Source: Pseudomonas monsensis (lineage in GTDB: Bacteria; Pseudomonadota; Gammaproteobacteria; Pseudomonadales; Pseudomonadaceae). Taken from it: 64,000 nucleotides of DNA. The stretch is from positions 479,001 to 543,000 of the forward strand of contig NZ_CP077087.1 in the NCBI RefSeq assembly GCF_014268495.2, given 5' to 3'. The notes under the pieces were generated by a model, which made no database searches, had not been told where the DNA came from, and was given only the letters and a program-made list of their open reading frames with translations. How positions within the stretch are numbered: the first letter of the stretch is position 1; every line of letters starts with the position of its first letter. Below, one piece after another: positions 1 to 9,087 of this stretch. A program made the translations under genes and the position numbers.

Positions 1-2
1 CG

Positions 3-1217
3 GACAGCGACAGCCTCGACGCCTTGCAGGCGCGGCCGCGGCTCTATCAAAACATGCTCGGTAACCTCGACAGCCTGTTGCTGGTGCGGCGCGCCGACGG
101 ATCGAGCGTGATCGGCATCAACCCTCGGCAGCGCGCATTGCCGCCGCTCAAGGCGATCCCCCGCGAGCAGACGCCGCAGCGCCGCGACGTGCTGACCTGG
201 CAGGCACCGGACGGTGCCGAACTGGCGCTGTTGTCCGGTGAAGCCCGAGGGCCGAACGGCGAACCGCTGACAGTGATCGCCGGCAAGGTGCTCAGTGAGC
301 GCGAGCAGATGCTCGGCCGTTATCGCATGCGTCTGTATCTGGCAGTCGGGCTCGGCGCATTGCTGGCGTTCGCGTTGGGCCTGGTGTTGCTGCGCCGTGG
401 CCTGCAACCGTTGCGCCAATTGAGCGAAGCGGTGCGCGGAATCGACCTGCGCAGCCTCGATCAACGGTTGTCGGCGAGCGGTACGCCGGCCGAGCTGCTC
501 GAACCGGTGCAGGCGCTCAACGGCATGCTCGCGCGCCTGGACGACAGCGTGCAGCGGCTGTCGCAGTTTTCCGCCGACCTCGCGCACGAAATCCGCACGC
601 CACTGCACACCTTGCTGGCGAGCAACGGGCAAGCGCTGAATCACCCGCGCAGCACGGCGGAGTATCAGGAGTTGCTGGCGTCGAACATGGAAGAATTCGA
701 ACGCCTCAAGCGCATGGCCGAAAATCTGATGTTCCTCGCTCGCGCCGAGCAGGCGGAGCGGGCGCTCGACTTGCAGACGCTGGATCTGCATAGCCTCGGC
801 GGCGAGCTGTGCGATTACTTTGAAGCCTTGGCCGATGATCGTCAGTTGCGCCTGGAAAACCAGCTGCACGGCGAACTGTTGGCCGACCAGCAATTGCTGC
901 AGCGCGCCCTCGGTAATCTGCTGGCCAACGCGGTGCGCCACGCCGATACAGGCACGCTGATCAGCCTGCGGCGCTGCGATGAGCCGGGCGTGTGCTGGTT
1001 GCAGGTGCATAACCACGGCCCGGCCATTGCGCCGCAGCATCTGGGCAAATTGTTCGATCGCTTTTATCGCGTCGATCCGTCACGGGCGGAGCCGGGGGAT
1101 TCCGGTGGGCTGGGGCTGGCGATCGTGCAGTCGATCATGCAGTTGCATGGCGGGCGGGTGCGGGTGAGCAGTGATGCGAGTGGCACAGTGTTTGAGTTGG
1201 GCTTTGAGTTGATCTGA
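3..1217 (+). CDS. Two-component sensor histidine kinase (heavy-metal-sensor type), 5' end outside the window
   Basis: Inner-membrane sensor kinase that would autophosphorylate on histidine and pass phosphate to a response regulator lying upstream of the window. The reading frame is open to the left edge, so the N-terminus (first membrane segment and most of the periplasmic loop) is missing. A TTG at position 24 is in frame but is not a credible start. Visible in order: end of a periplasmic region, one hydrophobic membrane helix (about nt 325-395), a HAMP-like linker, the dimerisation and phosphoacceptor motif LAHEIRTPL (His codon at 585-587), and an ATPase domain with the N-box NLLANAVRH and G-box GLGLAIVQ. 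This layout fits the CusS/CopS/IrlS type of metal-sensing kinase, but the ligand cannot be read from the sequence. The gene is followed by a REP pair. Confidence 0.88.
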   Translation, partial: DSDSLDALQARPRLYQNMLGNLDSLLLVRRADGSSVIGINPRQRALPPLKAIPREQTPQRRDVLTWQAPDGAELALLSGEARGPNGEPLTVIAGKVLSEREQMLGRYRMRLYLAVGLGALLAFALGLVLLRRGLQPLRQLSEAVRGIDLRSLDQRLSASGTPAELLEPVQALNGMLARLDDSVQRLSQFSADLAHEIRTPLHTLLASNGQALNHPRSTAEYQELLASNMEEFERLKRMAENLMFLARAEQAERALDLQTLDLHSLGGELCDYFEALADDRQLRLENQLHGELLADQQLLQRALGNLLANAVRHADTGTLISLRRCDEPGVCWLQVHNHGPAIAPQHLGKLFDRFYRVDPSRAEPGDSGGLGLAIVQSIMQLHGGRVRVSSDASGTVFELGFELI

Positions 1218-1218
1218 C

Positions 1219-1320
1219 AGGCCTCTTCGCGAGCAAGCTCGCTCCCACAGGGTTTGGGGTGTACAAAAAGCTGTGTCACACCTTGATCACTGGGAGCGAG
1301 CTTGCTCGCGAAGAGGCCAG
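1219..1320. repeat. REPIN (paired inverted REP elements)
   Basis: Two copies of the Pseudomonas REP core CGCGAGCAAGCTCGCTCCCA sit head to head, separated by about 45 bp; the outer arms read CCTCTTCGCG and CGCGAAGAGG. The pair can fold into a long hairpin between convergent genes (the sensor kinase and the AraC regulator) and may end or stabilise both transcripts. Confidence 0.85.
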
Positions 1321-1346
1321 TCGATTCACCCCACATTTCGGATCAA

Positions 1347-2351
1347 TCAGCGCAACTGATCACGAAACTGCCCCGGCGTCATCCCCGTCCAGCGCTTGAA
1401 CGCCCGGCTGAAACTGCTGGTGTCGGCAAACCCCAACAGATAACTCACTTCACTCAACGAACACTGTGGATCGCGCAGGTGCAGCAGCGCGAGATTCTCG
1501 CGGCTCTCGTTAAGCAGCGTGTCGAAGCGACAGCCTTCATCCGCCAGATGCCGTTGCAGGCTGCGCAGGCTCAGGTGCAAGGCCTGGGCGATGCGTTCGG
1601 CGCCGGGTTCGCCTTCGGGCAGTTGTTCTTCGATGGCGTCGCGCACCTTGCGCTCCCAGGTCAGCGGCTTGAGCTGGGCCAGGGTGCGCTCGAGTACCGC
1701 TTCGTTGTGTTCGGCCAGTTCCGGGTTGGCATCGTCGAGGTGGCTGTCGAAGTCGGCGAGGGCGAACTCCAGGCGATCCTCGGCGCAGGAGAAGTGCACC
1801 GGGGCGCGGAACACCTTGTGCCACTGGTGCGCGTCGACCGGTTCCGGACGGCGCAGATACACCGCAAGCGGTGCGTAGTCGCGGCCCAGGCGATTGCGGC
1901 AGGTGCGCACGTAAATCGCGGCAAACGCATCAATGGCTTCGAAGGCCGGCGCCGGATTGCCTGACGGAATCTTCAGACGGAACAGATAACGCTCGTCGCT
2001 GCGGCTCAGTTCCAGCTCCAGCGCATCGCTGACCACCGGGTGATAACGCACGATGCGCTCGAACACCTCGCGCAGGCTGCCGCTGGCCACCAGCGCATAA
2101 CCGAGCGCATGAAAGGTGGTCGGGCTGACGAAGCGCGACACCCGCAGACCGATCGCTGGATCGCCGCTGGCCTGCACCGCCAGTTCCCACAGGCGCGTGG
2201 TGCCGGACAGCGGATAGCGCGCATTCGGGTCGTCCATCAGCTGCGGATCGAGGCCGGCTTGCTGGCACAGGGCAATGCTGTCCAGGCCCAGCGCATCGAG
2301 TTGCTTGCGCAAGGCACGGGTCCAACTGGCGAGGGAGGTCGGTTCCTTCAT
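1347..2351 (-). CDS. AraC-family transcriptional regulator
   Basis: 334-residue DNA-binding regulator. The C-terminal hundred residues carry the paired helix-turn-helix of AraC/XylS proteins, with LSLRSLQRHLADEG and SYLLGFADTSSFSRAFKRW typical of this fold. The first 200 or so residues match the arabinose-binding-like ligand domain of the OruR/ArgR-like AraC subgroup (FVSPTTFHALGYAL region). It is transcribed divergently from the desaturase gene at 2452, with about 100 bp between the two starts, so it is the likely regulator of that gene. The ATG at 2349-2351 has only a weak ribosome-binding site but is the only start that keeps the N-terminal domain whole. The effector is unknown; a fatty acid would suit the neighbour, but that is inference. 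Confidence 0.85.
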   Translation of the reverse strand: MKEPTSLASWTRALRKQLDALGLDSIALCQQAGLDPQLMDDPNARYPLSGTTRLWELAVQASGDPAIGLRVSRFVSPTTFHALGYALVASGSLREVFERIVRYHPVVSDALELELSRSDERYLFRLKIPSGNPAPAFEAIDAFAAIYVRTCRNRLGRDYAPLAVYLRRPEPVDAHQWHKVFRAPVHFSCAEDRLEFALADFDSHLDDANPELAEHNEAVLERTLAQLKPLTWERKVRDAIEEQLPEGEPGAERIAQALHLSLRSLQRHLADEGCRFDTLLNESRENLALLHLRDPQCSLSEVSYLLGFADTSSFSRAFKRWTGMTPGQFRDQLR

Positions 2352-2451
2352 GCTGATTGGCGCTTCCGGTCAACAGGTTGGCGTTCTCGGCTAGCGTGTT
2401 CTGCAACCGCGCAGGGCAGGATGCGAACATCAATAACCAGAGGATGGAAGC

Positions 2452-3522
2452 ATGGACCGTACTTCTGCAAGTCCCCAGCGACACAATGCTGCCCAGCGAT
2501 CAGCGCATATTCGCGAAGTGGTGCTGGCCAAAGGCGTCGAACTGCGTGAGCGCTACCCGATTCTCCGGCATCAGGACGCCCTCGGCGCTGGCATTCTGGC
2601 CTTTGCTCTGGCGGGGATGATCGGCTCAGCGGCGCTGTACATCACGGGTCACATGGCGTGGTGGGTGTGCCTGCTGCTCAACGCGTTTTTGGCGTCCTTG
2701 ACCCATGAACTGGAACACGACCTGATCCACAGCATGTACTTTCGCAAGCAGCGCGTGCCGCACAACCTGATGATGGGCCTGGTGTGGCTGGCGCGGCCGA
2801 GCACCATCAACCCGTGGATTCGCCGTCATCTGCACCTCAACCATCACAAGGTGTCCGGCACCGAAGCCGACATGGAAGAACGCGCGATCACCAACGGCGA
2901 ACAGTGGGGTTTCGCGCGGCTGCTGATGGTCGGCGACAACGTAATGTCGGCGTTCATTCGTATGCTGCGGGCGAAAACCCGGGCGCACAAAATCAGCATC
3001 ATCAAACGCTCGTTGAAGGTCTACGCGCCGCTGGCGCTGGTGCATTGGGGCGCGTGGTACGTGTTTCTCGGCTTCCACGCGGCGAATGGCCTCGCCTACC
3101 TCATGGGGGCGCCGATCGAGTGGTCGGCGACCACGCTGTCGGTGATGCAGGTGATCGACATCGCGGCCGTGGTGATCATCGGCCCGAACGTGCTGCGCAC
3201 GTTTTGCCTGCACTTCATCAGTTCGAACATGCATTACTACGGTGATGTCGAGCCGGGCAATGTGCTGCAGCAATGCCAGGTGTTGAACCCGTGGTGGCTG
3301 TGGCCGTTGCAGGCGTTCTGCTTCAACTTCGGCAGCAGTCACGGGATCCACCATTTTGTGGTGAAAGAGCCGTTCTACATTCGCCAGATGACCGTGCCGG
3401 TGGCGCACAAAGTGATGCGCGAGATGGGGGTGCGGTTCAATGATTTCGGCACGTTCGGGCGGGCGAACCGGTTTGTTCGTCGGGATGAAATCGCGGTGTC
3501 TGGGGAGGCGGTGGAGGCCTGA
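2452..3522 (+). CDS. Membrane fatty acid desaturase family protein
   Basis: 356-residue integral-membrane di-iron enzyme. The three histidine boxes of the family are present: HELEHDLIH at residues 85-93, HLHLNHH at 126-132 and HGIHH at 297-301, with an additional His at 261. Hydrophobic stretches lie around residues 45-83, 187-220 and 230-258. Members use O2 and electrons from a ferredoxin or similar donor to desaturate or hydroxylate lipid acyl chains. The ATG follows AGAGGA at a good distance. The divergent AraC gene probably controls it. The substrate, and whether it is a desaturase or a hydroxylase, cannot be settled from sequence. It is not obviously linked to the sulfur genes that follow. 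Confidence 0.83.
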   Translation: MDRTSASPQRHNAAQRSAHIREVVLAKGVELRERYPILRHQDALGAGILAFALAGMIGSAALYITGHMAWWVCLLLNAFLASLTHELEHDLIHSMYFRKQRVPHNLMMGLVWLARPSTINPWIRRHLHLNHHKVSGTEADMEERAITNGEQWGFARLLMVGDNVMSAFIRMLRAKTRAHKISIIKRSLKVYAPLALVHWGAWYVFLGFHAANGLAYLMGAPIEWSATTLSVMQVIDIAAVVIIGPNVLRTFCLHFISSNMHYYGDVEPGNVLQQCQVLNPWWLWPLQAFCFNFGSSHGIHHFVVKEPFYIRQMTVPVAHKVMREMGVRFNDFGTFGRANRFVRRDEIAVSGEAVEA

Positions 3523-3528
3523 CAAACT

Positions 3529-3718
3529 GCCCTCACCCTCTCCCAGAGGGAGAGGGGACCGATTGGGGGATATCGAAGAGTTACGCCGACGTGAAAGTGC
3601 TTAGTTGAATCCATAATCGACTCATTTTCACAGGTCGATATTTAACGTAAGACACCTCGGTCAGCGCCCTCTCCCTCTGGGAGAGGGCTGGGCGGGCGGC
3701 GTTCCGATGAGGGGCTTT
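3529..3718. repeat. Intergenic MITE-like repeat, GGGAGAGGG family, copy 1
   Basis: About 190 bp bounded by inverted C-rich/G-rich ends, with CCCTCACCCTCTCCC at the left and GGGAGAGGGCTGGGC...GATGAGGGGC at the right. Both ends are themselves small hairpins. The interior contains the family signature (tacgccgacgtgaaa, cgactcattttcaggtcgat, acctcggtcagc). It ends about 12 bp before the atsA stop codon and contains no gene. Related copies lie near 11.1, 20.9, 23.8, 27.5, 34.3, 53.8 and 57.7 kb. Confidence 0.85.
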
Positions 3719-3729
3719 TGATCTTCCCC

Positions 3730-5340
3730 TCAATCTGGCTGAAACGGCGAAGCACTCAAGATTACTCCGGTCTCCTCCACATACTGCTGCCAATGCCCGA
3801 TCAACGCGCTGAGCTTGTCCGGCTGACTCAACGCCAGATCATGAATCTCTCCCGGATCACTGGCCAGATCATACAACTGCCAGGTGGCCGGCCCCACCGG
3901 ACCGGGGATCCACACTGCTTTCCACGACCCCTGGCGAATCGCCCGCCGCCCGAACAATTCCCAACCGGTGACGGTATGTTCGTCATGCACCTGCGCCGTC
4001 TCGCCGGACAAAAAGCCCAGCCACGATTTACCCCGCAACGGCGCCACCGGTTTGCCGTGCCATTGCTTGCCCGGATGACGTACGCCAGCCAGATCGAGAA
4101 TGGTCGGGGTGATGTCCATCACCGTGCCAAAGCCATGGCTGATCTGCCCTTTGATCGGCAGTTGCGGGTAGTGCAGCAGCGCCGGCACACGAATCCCGCC
4201 CTCGGTGGTAAAGGCCTTGAACAGTCGCGACGGCGCCGTCGCCACCTGCGCCCAGTTCGGCCCGTACCAGACGTAGGAATTGGCCCGGCCAATATTGTCG
4301 AGGCTGTTGTCGTAGTGCTGGTTCAGATAGGTCATCAACTCCGGGCCGAACTTGGGGAAGGCCTCCAGCAGCGCCCCTTCGGCACCGTTGTCGGACATGA
4401 ACAGGATGAAGGTATTGTCGAGTTGCCCCTGCTGGCGCAGGTAATCGACCACCCGGCCGATGTTCCAGTCCATGCGCTCGACCATTGCCGCATAGACCTC
4501 CATTGCCCGTGCGGAAATCTGTCGTTGCTCATCGCTCAGTGCATCCCACTGCGTGCTCAGCTGGATCAGCGGGTGTGGTTCAACGTCGGGTTCGATCAGG
4601 CCCAGTGCCTTGAGTTTTTCCAGGCGTTCCAGACGCAGCACCTCGGGACCGGCGTCGTAACGGCCACGATATTTTTCGACGATGTCAGCCGGCGCCTGCA
4701 ACGGCCAGTGCGGCGCGGAAAACGGTAGATAAGCGAAGAACGGCCGGCTCTGATCGCGCTCCTTGAGGTACTGCAGCAGCTTGTCGCCGAAGGCATCGGA
4801 CGAATAGAAATCCTTGGGCAATTCGTCGAGGAAGGTGTCGTCCTCGATGTACAGCGCCGGGGTCGACTTCAGCAGGCCCGGGGTGTGCTCGTCGTAAGTC
4901 GGCTCGAAACCATAGTGGTTGGCCGCTCCCGGCAACAGCGAGAACGACCGCTCGAAACCCCGTGCCTGCGGTGCTTGCTCAGCCTTCAGGCCCAGGTGCC
5001 ATTTACCGCTCATCAACGTCTGGTAACCGGCCTCGCGCAGCAACTCGGGCAGTGCGACGACGCGGTCATTCAAGTAGCCCTCGTAACCCGGTTTGCCGAT
5101 CAGCTCCGGGGTCAGGGTCTCGGCCATGGTGCCGATGCCGGCGATGTGGTGGTCGGTGCCGGTCAACAGCATCGAACGGGTTGGCGAGCAGGTCGGTGCG
5201 GTGTGGAAGTCGGTCAGACGCAGGCCGTTGTTGGCCAGGGCATCGAGGTTCGGCGTGGCGATTTCGCCACCGAAGGCGCCGAGGTCGGAGAAGCCGAGAT
5301 CGTCGGCCAGGATCACCAGAAAGTTGGGGCGTTGCGGCAT
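3730..5340 (-). CDS. atsA: Arylsulfatase AtsA (formylglycine-dependent)
   Basis: 536 residues, the length of the P. aeruginosa enzyme. It hydrolyses aryl sulfate esters to phenol and inorganic sulfate during sulfur limitation. The sulfatase signature CSPTR places the active-site cysteine, which is converted to formylglycine, at residue 51, and metal-binding aspartates are at 13-14 (LADDLG), as in the characterised P. aeruginosa enzyme. Cys51 is the only cysteine in the protein. There is no signal peptide, so it is cytoplasmic and depends on substrate import. The start at 5340 (MPQRPNF) was preferred over a longer frame because GAGGAG stands just upstream and the length then matches the family. 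It lies 13 bp after atsC and is probably the last gene of an atsB-atsC-atsA operon. The formylglycine-generating enzyme is not in the window. Confidence 0.95.
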   Translation of the reverse strand: MPQRPNFLVILADDLGFSDLGAFGGEIATPNLDALANNGLRLTDFHTAPTCSPTRSMLLTGTDHHIAGIGTMAETLTPELIGKPGYEGYLNDRVVALPELLREAGYQTLMSGKWHLGLKAEQAPQARGFERSFSLLPGAANHYGFEPTYDEHTPGLLKSTPALYIEDDTFLDELPKDFYSSDAFGDKLLQYLKERDQSRPFFAYLPFSAPHWPLQAPADIVEKYRGRYDAGPEVLRLERLEKLKALGLIEPDVEPHPLIQLSTQWDALSDEQRQISARAMEVYAAMVERMDWNIGRVVDYLRQQGQLDNTFILFMSDNGAEGALLEAFPKFGPELMTYLNQHYDNSLDNIGRANSYVWYGPNWAQVATAPSRLFKAFTTEGGIRVPALLHYPQLPIKGQISHGFGTVMDITPTILDLAGVRHPGKQWHGKPVAPLRGKSWLGFLSGETAQVHDEHTVTGWELFGRRAIRQGSWKAVWIPGPVGPATWQLYDLASDPGEIHDLALSQPDKLSALIGHWQQYVEETGVILSASPFQPD

Positions 5341-5353
5341 CGAAAAGCTCCTC

Positions 5354-6169
5354 TCAGCAGGCAATGAACGACAGCGGCAGATCGCGGATCTGCACCGGCA
5401 GGCTCGGTTGGTAATGGTCGTCACTGGTCAGTTCGTGCAGCAGCTCTTCACGCAACTGATGGAAGTCGAAACTGCTGCGCTGGCGCGGATGCGGCAGGGC
5501 AATGTCGACCACTTGCTTGATCCGTCCCGGGCGCGGTTCCATCACCACCACGCGGTCGGCGAGAAAGATCGCTTCCTCGACGTCGTGGGTGACCAGAATC
5601 GTGGTGATTTTCGCCCGGTCACGAATCGCCAGCAGCTCGTCCTGCATCTGTTGGCGAGTCAGTGCATCGAGGGCGCCGAAAGGCTCGTCGAGCAGCAGAA
5701 TCCGTGGGCTGGCAACCAACCCGCGAGCAATCGCCACGCGCTGGGCCATGCCGCCGGAGAGCTGGTGCGGATAGGCGCGAGTAAAGTCGCGCAGGCCGAC
5801 CAGCTCGATGAAATCGTTGATGCGCTGCTGCTTTTCGGCGGCGCTCAAGGGTTCGTTGACCAGGCCGAGTGCGATGTTGTCGGCCACCGTCAGCCACGGA
5901 AACAAACGGTGCTCCTGAAAGACGATGCCGCGTTCGCCGCCGATGCCGCTGACGGCTTTGCCATCCACCGTAATCTGCCCGCGAAATTGCGTGTCGAGGC
6001 CGACCAGCAAGCGCAGCAAGGTGGATTTGCCGCAGCCGCTGGAACCGACGATGGCGACAAACTCGCCCTCGGCGATGTCCAGGTTGAATTCACGAATCGC
6101 CTCCAGTTCGAAACCGTCGACGTCGAAGGATTTGCCTACGTGGGTGAAGCTGACAATCGGTGCGTTCAT
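5354..6169 (-). CDS. atsC: Sulfate-ester ABC transporter ATP-binding protein AtsC
   Basis: 271-residue ATPase of the nitrate/sulfonate/taurine ABC family (SsuB/TauB-like). Walker A is GSSGCGKST, the ABC signature is LSGGMAQRV and Walker B is ILLLDEPFGALD. It energises import of sulfate esters through AtsB, with AtsR as the periplasmic receptor. The ATG at 6167-6169 overlaps the stop of the permease gene (ATGA arrangement), so the two are translationally coupled; a longer frame reading upstream into atsB was rejected for that reason. The C-terminal region after the ABC domain is short, as in SsuB. Assignment rests on the family plus position directly before atsA. Confidence 0.92.
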   Translation of the reverse strand: MNAPIVSFTHVGKSFDVDGFELEAIREFNLDIAEGEFVAIVGSSGCGKSTLLRLLVGLDTQFRGQITVDGKAVSGIGGERGIVFQEHRLFPWLTVADNIALGLVNEPLSAAEKQQRINDFIELVGLRDFTRAYPHQLSGGMAQRVAIARGLVASPRILLLDEPFGALDALTRQQMQDELLAIRDRAKITTILVTHDVEEAIFLADRVVVMEPRPGRIKQVVDIALPHPRQRSSFDFHQLREELLHELTSDDHYQPSLPVQIRDLPLSFIAC

Positions 6170-7764
6170 GCGTGTCTCCAGCGAGTGGCGCGAATTTCCA
6201 GGCGTTGGCCGATGAGGTTGAGCAGGGCGCCGGTGAGGCCGACCAGCAGCATCCCGGCCATGATCAGGTCCATGCGCAGCAACTGTTGCGCGCCGATCAT
6301 CTGGCTGCCGATGCCACCGTTCGACGGCATGAAATATTCGGCGCCGATGGTGCCGAGCCAGGCGTAGATCAGGCTCAGCCTGAGCCCGGCGAATATCCCC
6401 GGTGCTGCCCCCGGCAATACCAGGCGGCGCAGGCGCTGGCCGAGGCTCAGGCGCAGCACTTGCGCGGCTTCGTTGAGTTGTGGCGAAAGGTTGGCGACGC
6501 TGCGGTGGGTGGCGATGAACAGTGGGAAAAACGCGGCGAGGGCAACGAACACCCACTTCGCCAGTTCACCGAGGCCGAACCACGCGGTGAGCAGCGGCAC
6601 CCAGGCGAAAATCGCGATCTGGCGAATGGCGGCGAGGGTCGGGCCGAGCAGCCGTTCGCTGGTGCGCGACAGGCCCAACAGCAAGCCCAGCACGAGGCCG
6701 AGGCCGCCGCCAATCAACAAGCCGCCGAGTGTGCGGCCCAGGCTCAGGGCCATGCCCGAGATCAACGTGCCGTCGAGCAATCCGTTTTTGGTTGCCTCAA
6801 GCACCACCCACGGACTGACCAGAATGTTGGCATCGATCCATTGCTGATCGACCGCCAGTTGCCACAGCGCAAACAGCGCCAGTGGCAGCAGCCACGGCTG
6901 CACGCGCTGCCAGCCTTCATAGCGTGGGCCGCGACGAATTTCTGCCGTGGCGGGATGTGGCCAGTGCACCAGTTTTCTGTCCAGCAGACCGATGCCGCGA
7001 TCCATCGCCACGCCGATCAGGCCGATCACTACGATGCACACAAAGACGATGTCGAGCATGAACAACTGACGCGCCCAGACCATCAGATAGCCGATGCCTT
7101 CGCTGGAGGCCAGCAACTCCACTGCCAGCAAGGAAGTCCAGCCAGCGGCCAGGGCCAGGCGCACACCGGCCATGAACGCCGGCAGTGCAGCGGGCAGCAC
7201 CAGGCGCCGGATCAGCAGGTACGGCGGCAGGCGCAAGACGGCGGCGGCTTCGCGCAGTTTCGGTTGCGCATCACGCACGCCCACCAGTGTGTGCAGGGTC
7301 ACGGGGACCACGATGGCCTTGATCAGCACCACCAGTTTCAGCATTTCGCCGATGCCGAAAAACACCATGAACAGCGGAATCCACGCCAGTGTCGGCACCT
7401 GTGCCAGGCCGGCGAATGTCGGGAAGATCAGGCGTTCGAGACGACGGCTGAAACCTAGCGCCGCACCGAGTACCGCGCCGGCGGTAACGCCCGCCAGCAG
7501 GCCCCAGAACAACCGTTGCAGACTGATCCACAAATGGCTCCATAACTCGCCCTGGGACAACTCAATCGCGCTGTTCCACACCAGCGATGGCGCCGGCAGA
7601 ATCTGTTCGCTCATCCATTGATTGCGCGCCGCCAGCCACCACAGGGCGAACAGTCCGAGCGGTAATATCCAGGGTAAAACGCGGTGGCTCAGGCTTGGCC
7701 AGGTACGCCGGCTTTTCAACGGCGGTGCGGCCAGTGGCAGGCTGAGCAGGGATTCACGGGCCAT
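6166..7764 (-). CDS. atsB: Sulfate-ester ABC transporter permease AtsB (two fused permease domains)
   Basis: 532 residues, twice the length of a normal sulfonate-type permease. Two homologous halves are visible, each with about six membrane helices and its own EAA loop: EAAAVLRLPPYLLIRRLVLP in the first half and EAAQVLRLSLGQRLRRLVLP in the second. One polypeptide can therefore supply both membrane subunits of the importer. The ATG at 7764 follows a strong GGAGGT site. It is the first gene of the atsB-atsC-atsA operon, transcribed away from atsR. It works in the inner membrane with AtsC and AtsR. Confidence 0.9.
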   Translation of the reverse strand: MARESLLSLPLAAPPLKSRRTWPSLSHRVLPWILPLGLFALWWLAARNQWMSEQILPAPSLVWNSAIELSQGELWSHLWISLQRLFWGLLAGVTAGAVLGAALGFSRRLERLIFPTFAGLAQVPTLAWIPLFMVFFGIGEMLKLVVLIKAIVVPVTLHTLVGVRDAQPKLREAAAVLRLPPYLLIRRLVLPAALPAFMAGVRLALAAGWTSLLAVELLASSEGIGYLMVWARQLFMLDIVFVCIVVIGLIGVAMDRGIGLLDRKLVHWPHPATAEIRRGPRYEGWQRVQPWLLPLALFALWQLAVDQQWIDANILVSPWVVLEATKNGLLDGTLISGMALSLGRTLGGLLIGGGLGLVLGLLLGLSRTSERLLGPTLAAIRQIAIFAWVPLLTAWFGLGELAKWVFVALAAFFPLFIATHRSVANLSPQLNEAAQVLRLSLGQRLRRLVLPGAAPGIFAGLRLSLIYAWLGTIGAEYFMPSNGGIGSQMIGAQQLLRMDLIMAGMLLVGLTGALLNLIGQRLEIRATRWRHA

Positions 7765-8066
7765 GGTGACCTCCGTTGTCGGGTTGGATCGAGTCAGCGG
7801 AATTAGCTAAAAACCAATAGTTATAAGCGAGTTAGAAAATAATCATTTTGGATATAATCAGCGCCATTTAAGGCCTCCAGCCCTGCACGCATCCAATGCA
7901 TTCGAAGAATATTTTCGATGCTCTCCATGCATACCGCTCTGCATGTCCCGACTTTGCTGGCTTAGCGTGAAAAGTAATAAAAATGTGCTTTTTAAGTATT
8001 TAAGCGCTGATGCGGATTGCGCCTACTTTCGGCTCCTCAATGCCGTCGTGATCAGGAGCCGCACCC
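7765..8066. promoter_or_regulatory. Divergent promoter region atsB / atsR
   Basis: 300 bp AT-rich gap between the divergently transcribed importer operon and its binding protein. It holds no credible ORF. An AT-rich, partly symmetric segment at about 7810-7860 (AATAGTTATAAGCGAGTTAG and ATAATCATTTTGGATATAAT) weakly resembles the sulfur-gene motif seen elsewhere in the window. Control by CysB and by the nearby LysR regulator is likely from knowledge of ats genes, but no site can be fixed by eye. Confidence 0.45.
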
Positions 8067-9080
8067 ATGAACCTTCCCTTCAAACGTGTCATCAGTCTGT
8101 TTGCCGCGCCGGCACTGGCGGGTCTGCTGGCGTTCGCTGCCCAGGCCGACGAGCTCAAGGAAATCAGGATTGCCGTGCCTGATCTGAGCGCCGGCACCCA
8201 GCACAGCGGCGGGGGCATCGTGGACGTGCTGCGCGATCAGCAGATCTTCGAAAAGGCCTTCGCCGATCAGGGCATCAAGATTCAGTGGAGCTTCTTCAAG
8301 GGCGCCGGACCTGTGATCAACGAGGCGTTCGCCAATGGCCAAGTGGACCTGGCCTATCTCGGAGACCTGGCGGCCATCATCGGCAAATCCAACGGACTGG
8401 ATACGCGCCTGCTCAGCGCCAGCGCCCGGGGTGTGAAGCAATACCTGGGCGTGGTGCCGGGTTCGGGGATCAAGACGCTGCAGGATCTCAAAGGCAAGCG
8501 CGTGGCGATCTTCCGGGGCACTGCGACCCAGTTGTCGTTCGATGCGGCGCTGGCCAGCGTGGGCCTGAGCGAGAAGGACGTGAAGGTGATCAACCTCGAT
8601 TTCAACGCAGCGGTTGCGGCGCTGGCGGCGAAGCAGATCGATGCGTCGTGGGGCAGCTCCGGACTGACCGCATTGCAGGCTAAAGGCCTGGCTGAGCTGC
8701 CATTGAACACCAAGGACCTCGGTGGCGCCGGCAGTGTGCAGTCGGTGCTGGTGGGCACCGGCAAGTTTGTCGACGGACATCCGGAAGCCGTGGCGAAGCT
8801 GCTCAAGGCGCAGCAGCAGGCAGTGGAGTGGCTGACTCAGGACAGCAACAAGGACGCTTACGTGCAACTGGTTTCGGGGCTCGCGAGCTATCCGCCGGTG
8901 ATCCTGACCCAGGATCTGAAGGATCAGAATCTGAGCGAAGTGTTCCCGTCGACACTGGATCCGCTGTTCCTCGAAAACCTGCAGGGCAAGGTGGATCTGG
9001 CGGCGCAGCAGAAGCTGATTCGCAAGCCGTTCAAGGTGAACGAGTGGGTGGCGCCTGAGCTGGCGGCCGCGAAGCTCTGA
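8067..9080 (+). CDS. atsR: Sulfate-ester ABC transporter periplasmic binding protein AtsR
   Basis: 337-residue precursor with a clear Sec signal peptide (hydrophobic core about 8-24, cleavage near AAQA|DELK). The mature part is a type-2 periplasmic binding protein of the SsuA/TauA family (GAGPVINEAFANGQVDLAYLG and the LKGKRVAIFRGTATQ region). It would deliver aryl or alkyl sulfates to AtsB/AtsC. The ATG follows AGGAG. The protein has no cysteine and no methionine other than the initiator, a hallmark of proteins made under sulfur starvation. It is divergent from atsBCA, whereas I recall the genes as co-directional (atsRBCA) in other pseudomonads; that comparison is from memory. Confidence 0.92.
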   Translation: MNLPFKRVISLFAAPALAGLLAFAAQADELKEIRIAVPDLSAGTQHSGGGIVDVLRDQQIFEKAFADQGIKIQWSFFKGAGPVINEAFANGQVDLAYLGDLAAIIGKSNGLDTRLLSASARGVKQYLGVVPGSGIKTLQDLKGKRVAIFRGTATQLSFDAALASVGLSEKDVKVINLDFNAAVAALAAKQIDASWGSSGLTALQAKGLAELPLNTKDLGGAGSVQSVLVGTGKFVDGHPEAVAKLLKAQQQAVEWLTQDSNKDAYVQLVSGLASYPPVILTQDLKDQNLSEVFPSTLDPLFLENLQGKVDLAAQQKLIRKPFKVNEWVAPELAAAKL

Positions 9081-9087
9081 GTCATGC

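Noticed and set aside
24..1217. Complete sensor kinase starting at the TTG of position 24
   Set aside because: The frame is open to the window edge and the first membrane helix is missing, so the gene is partial.
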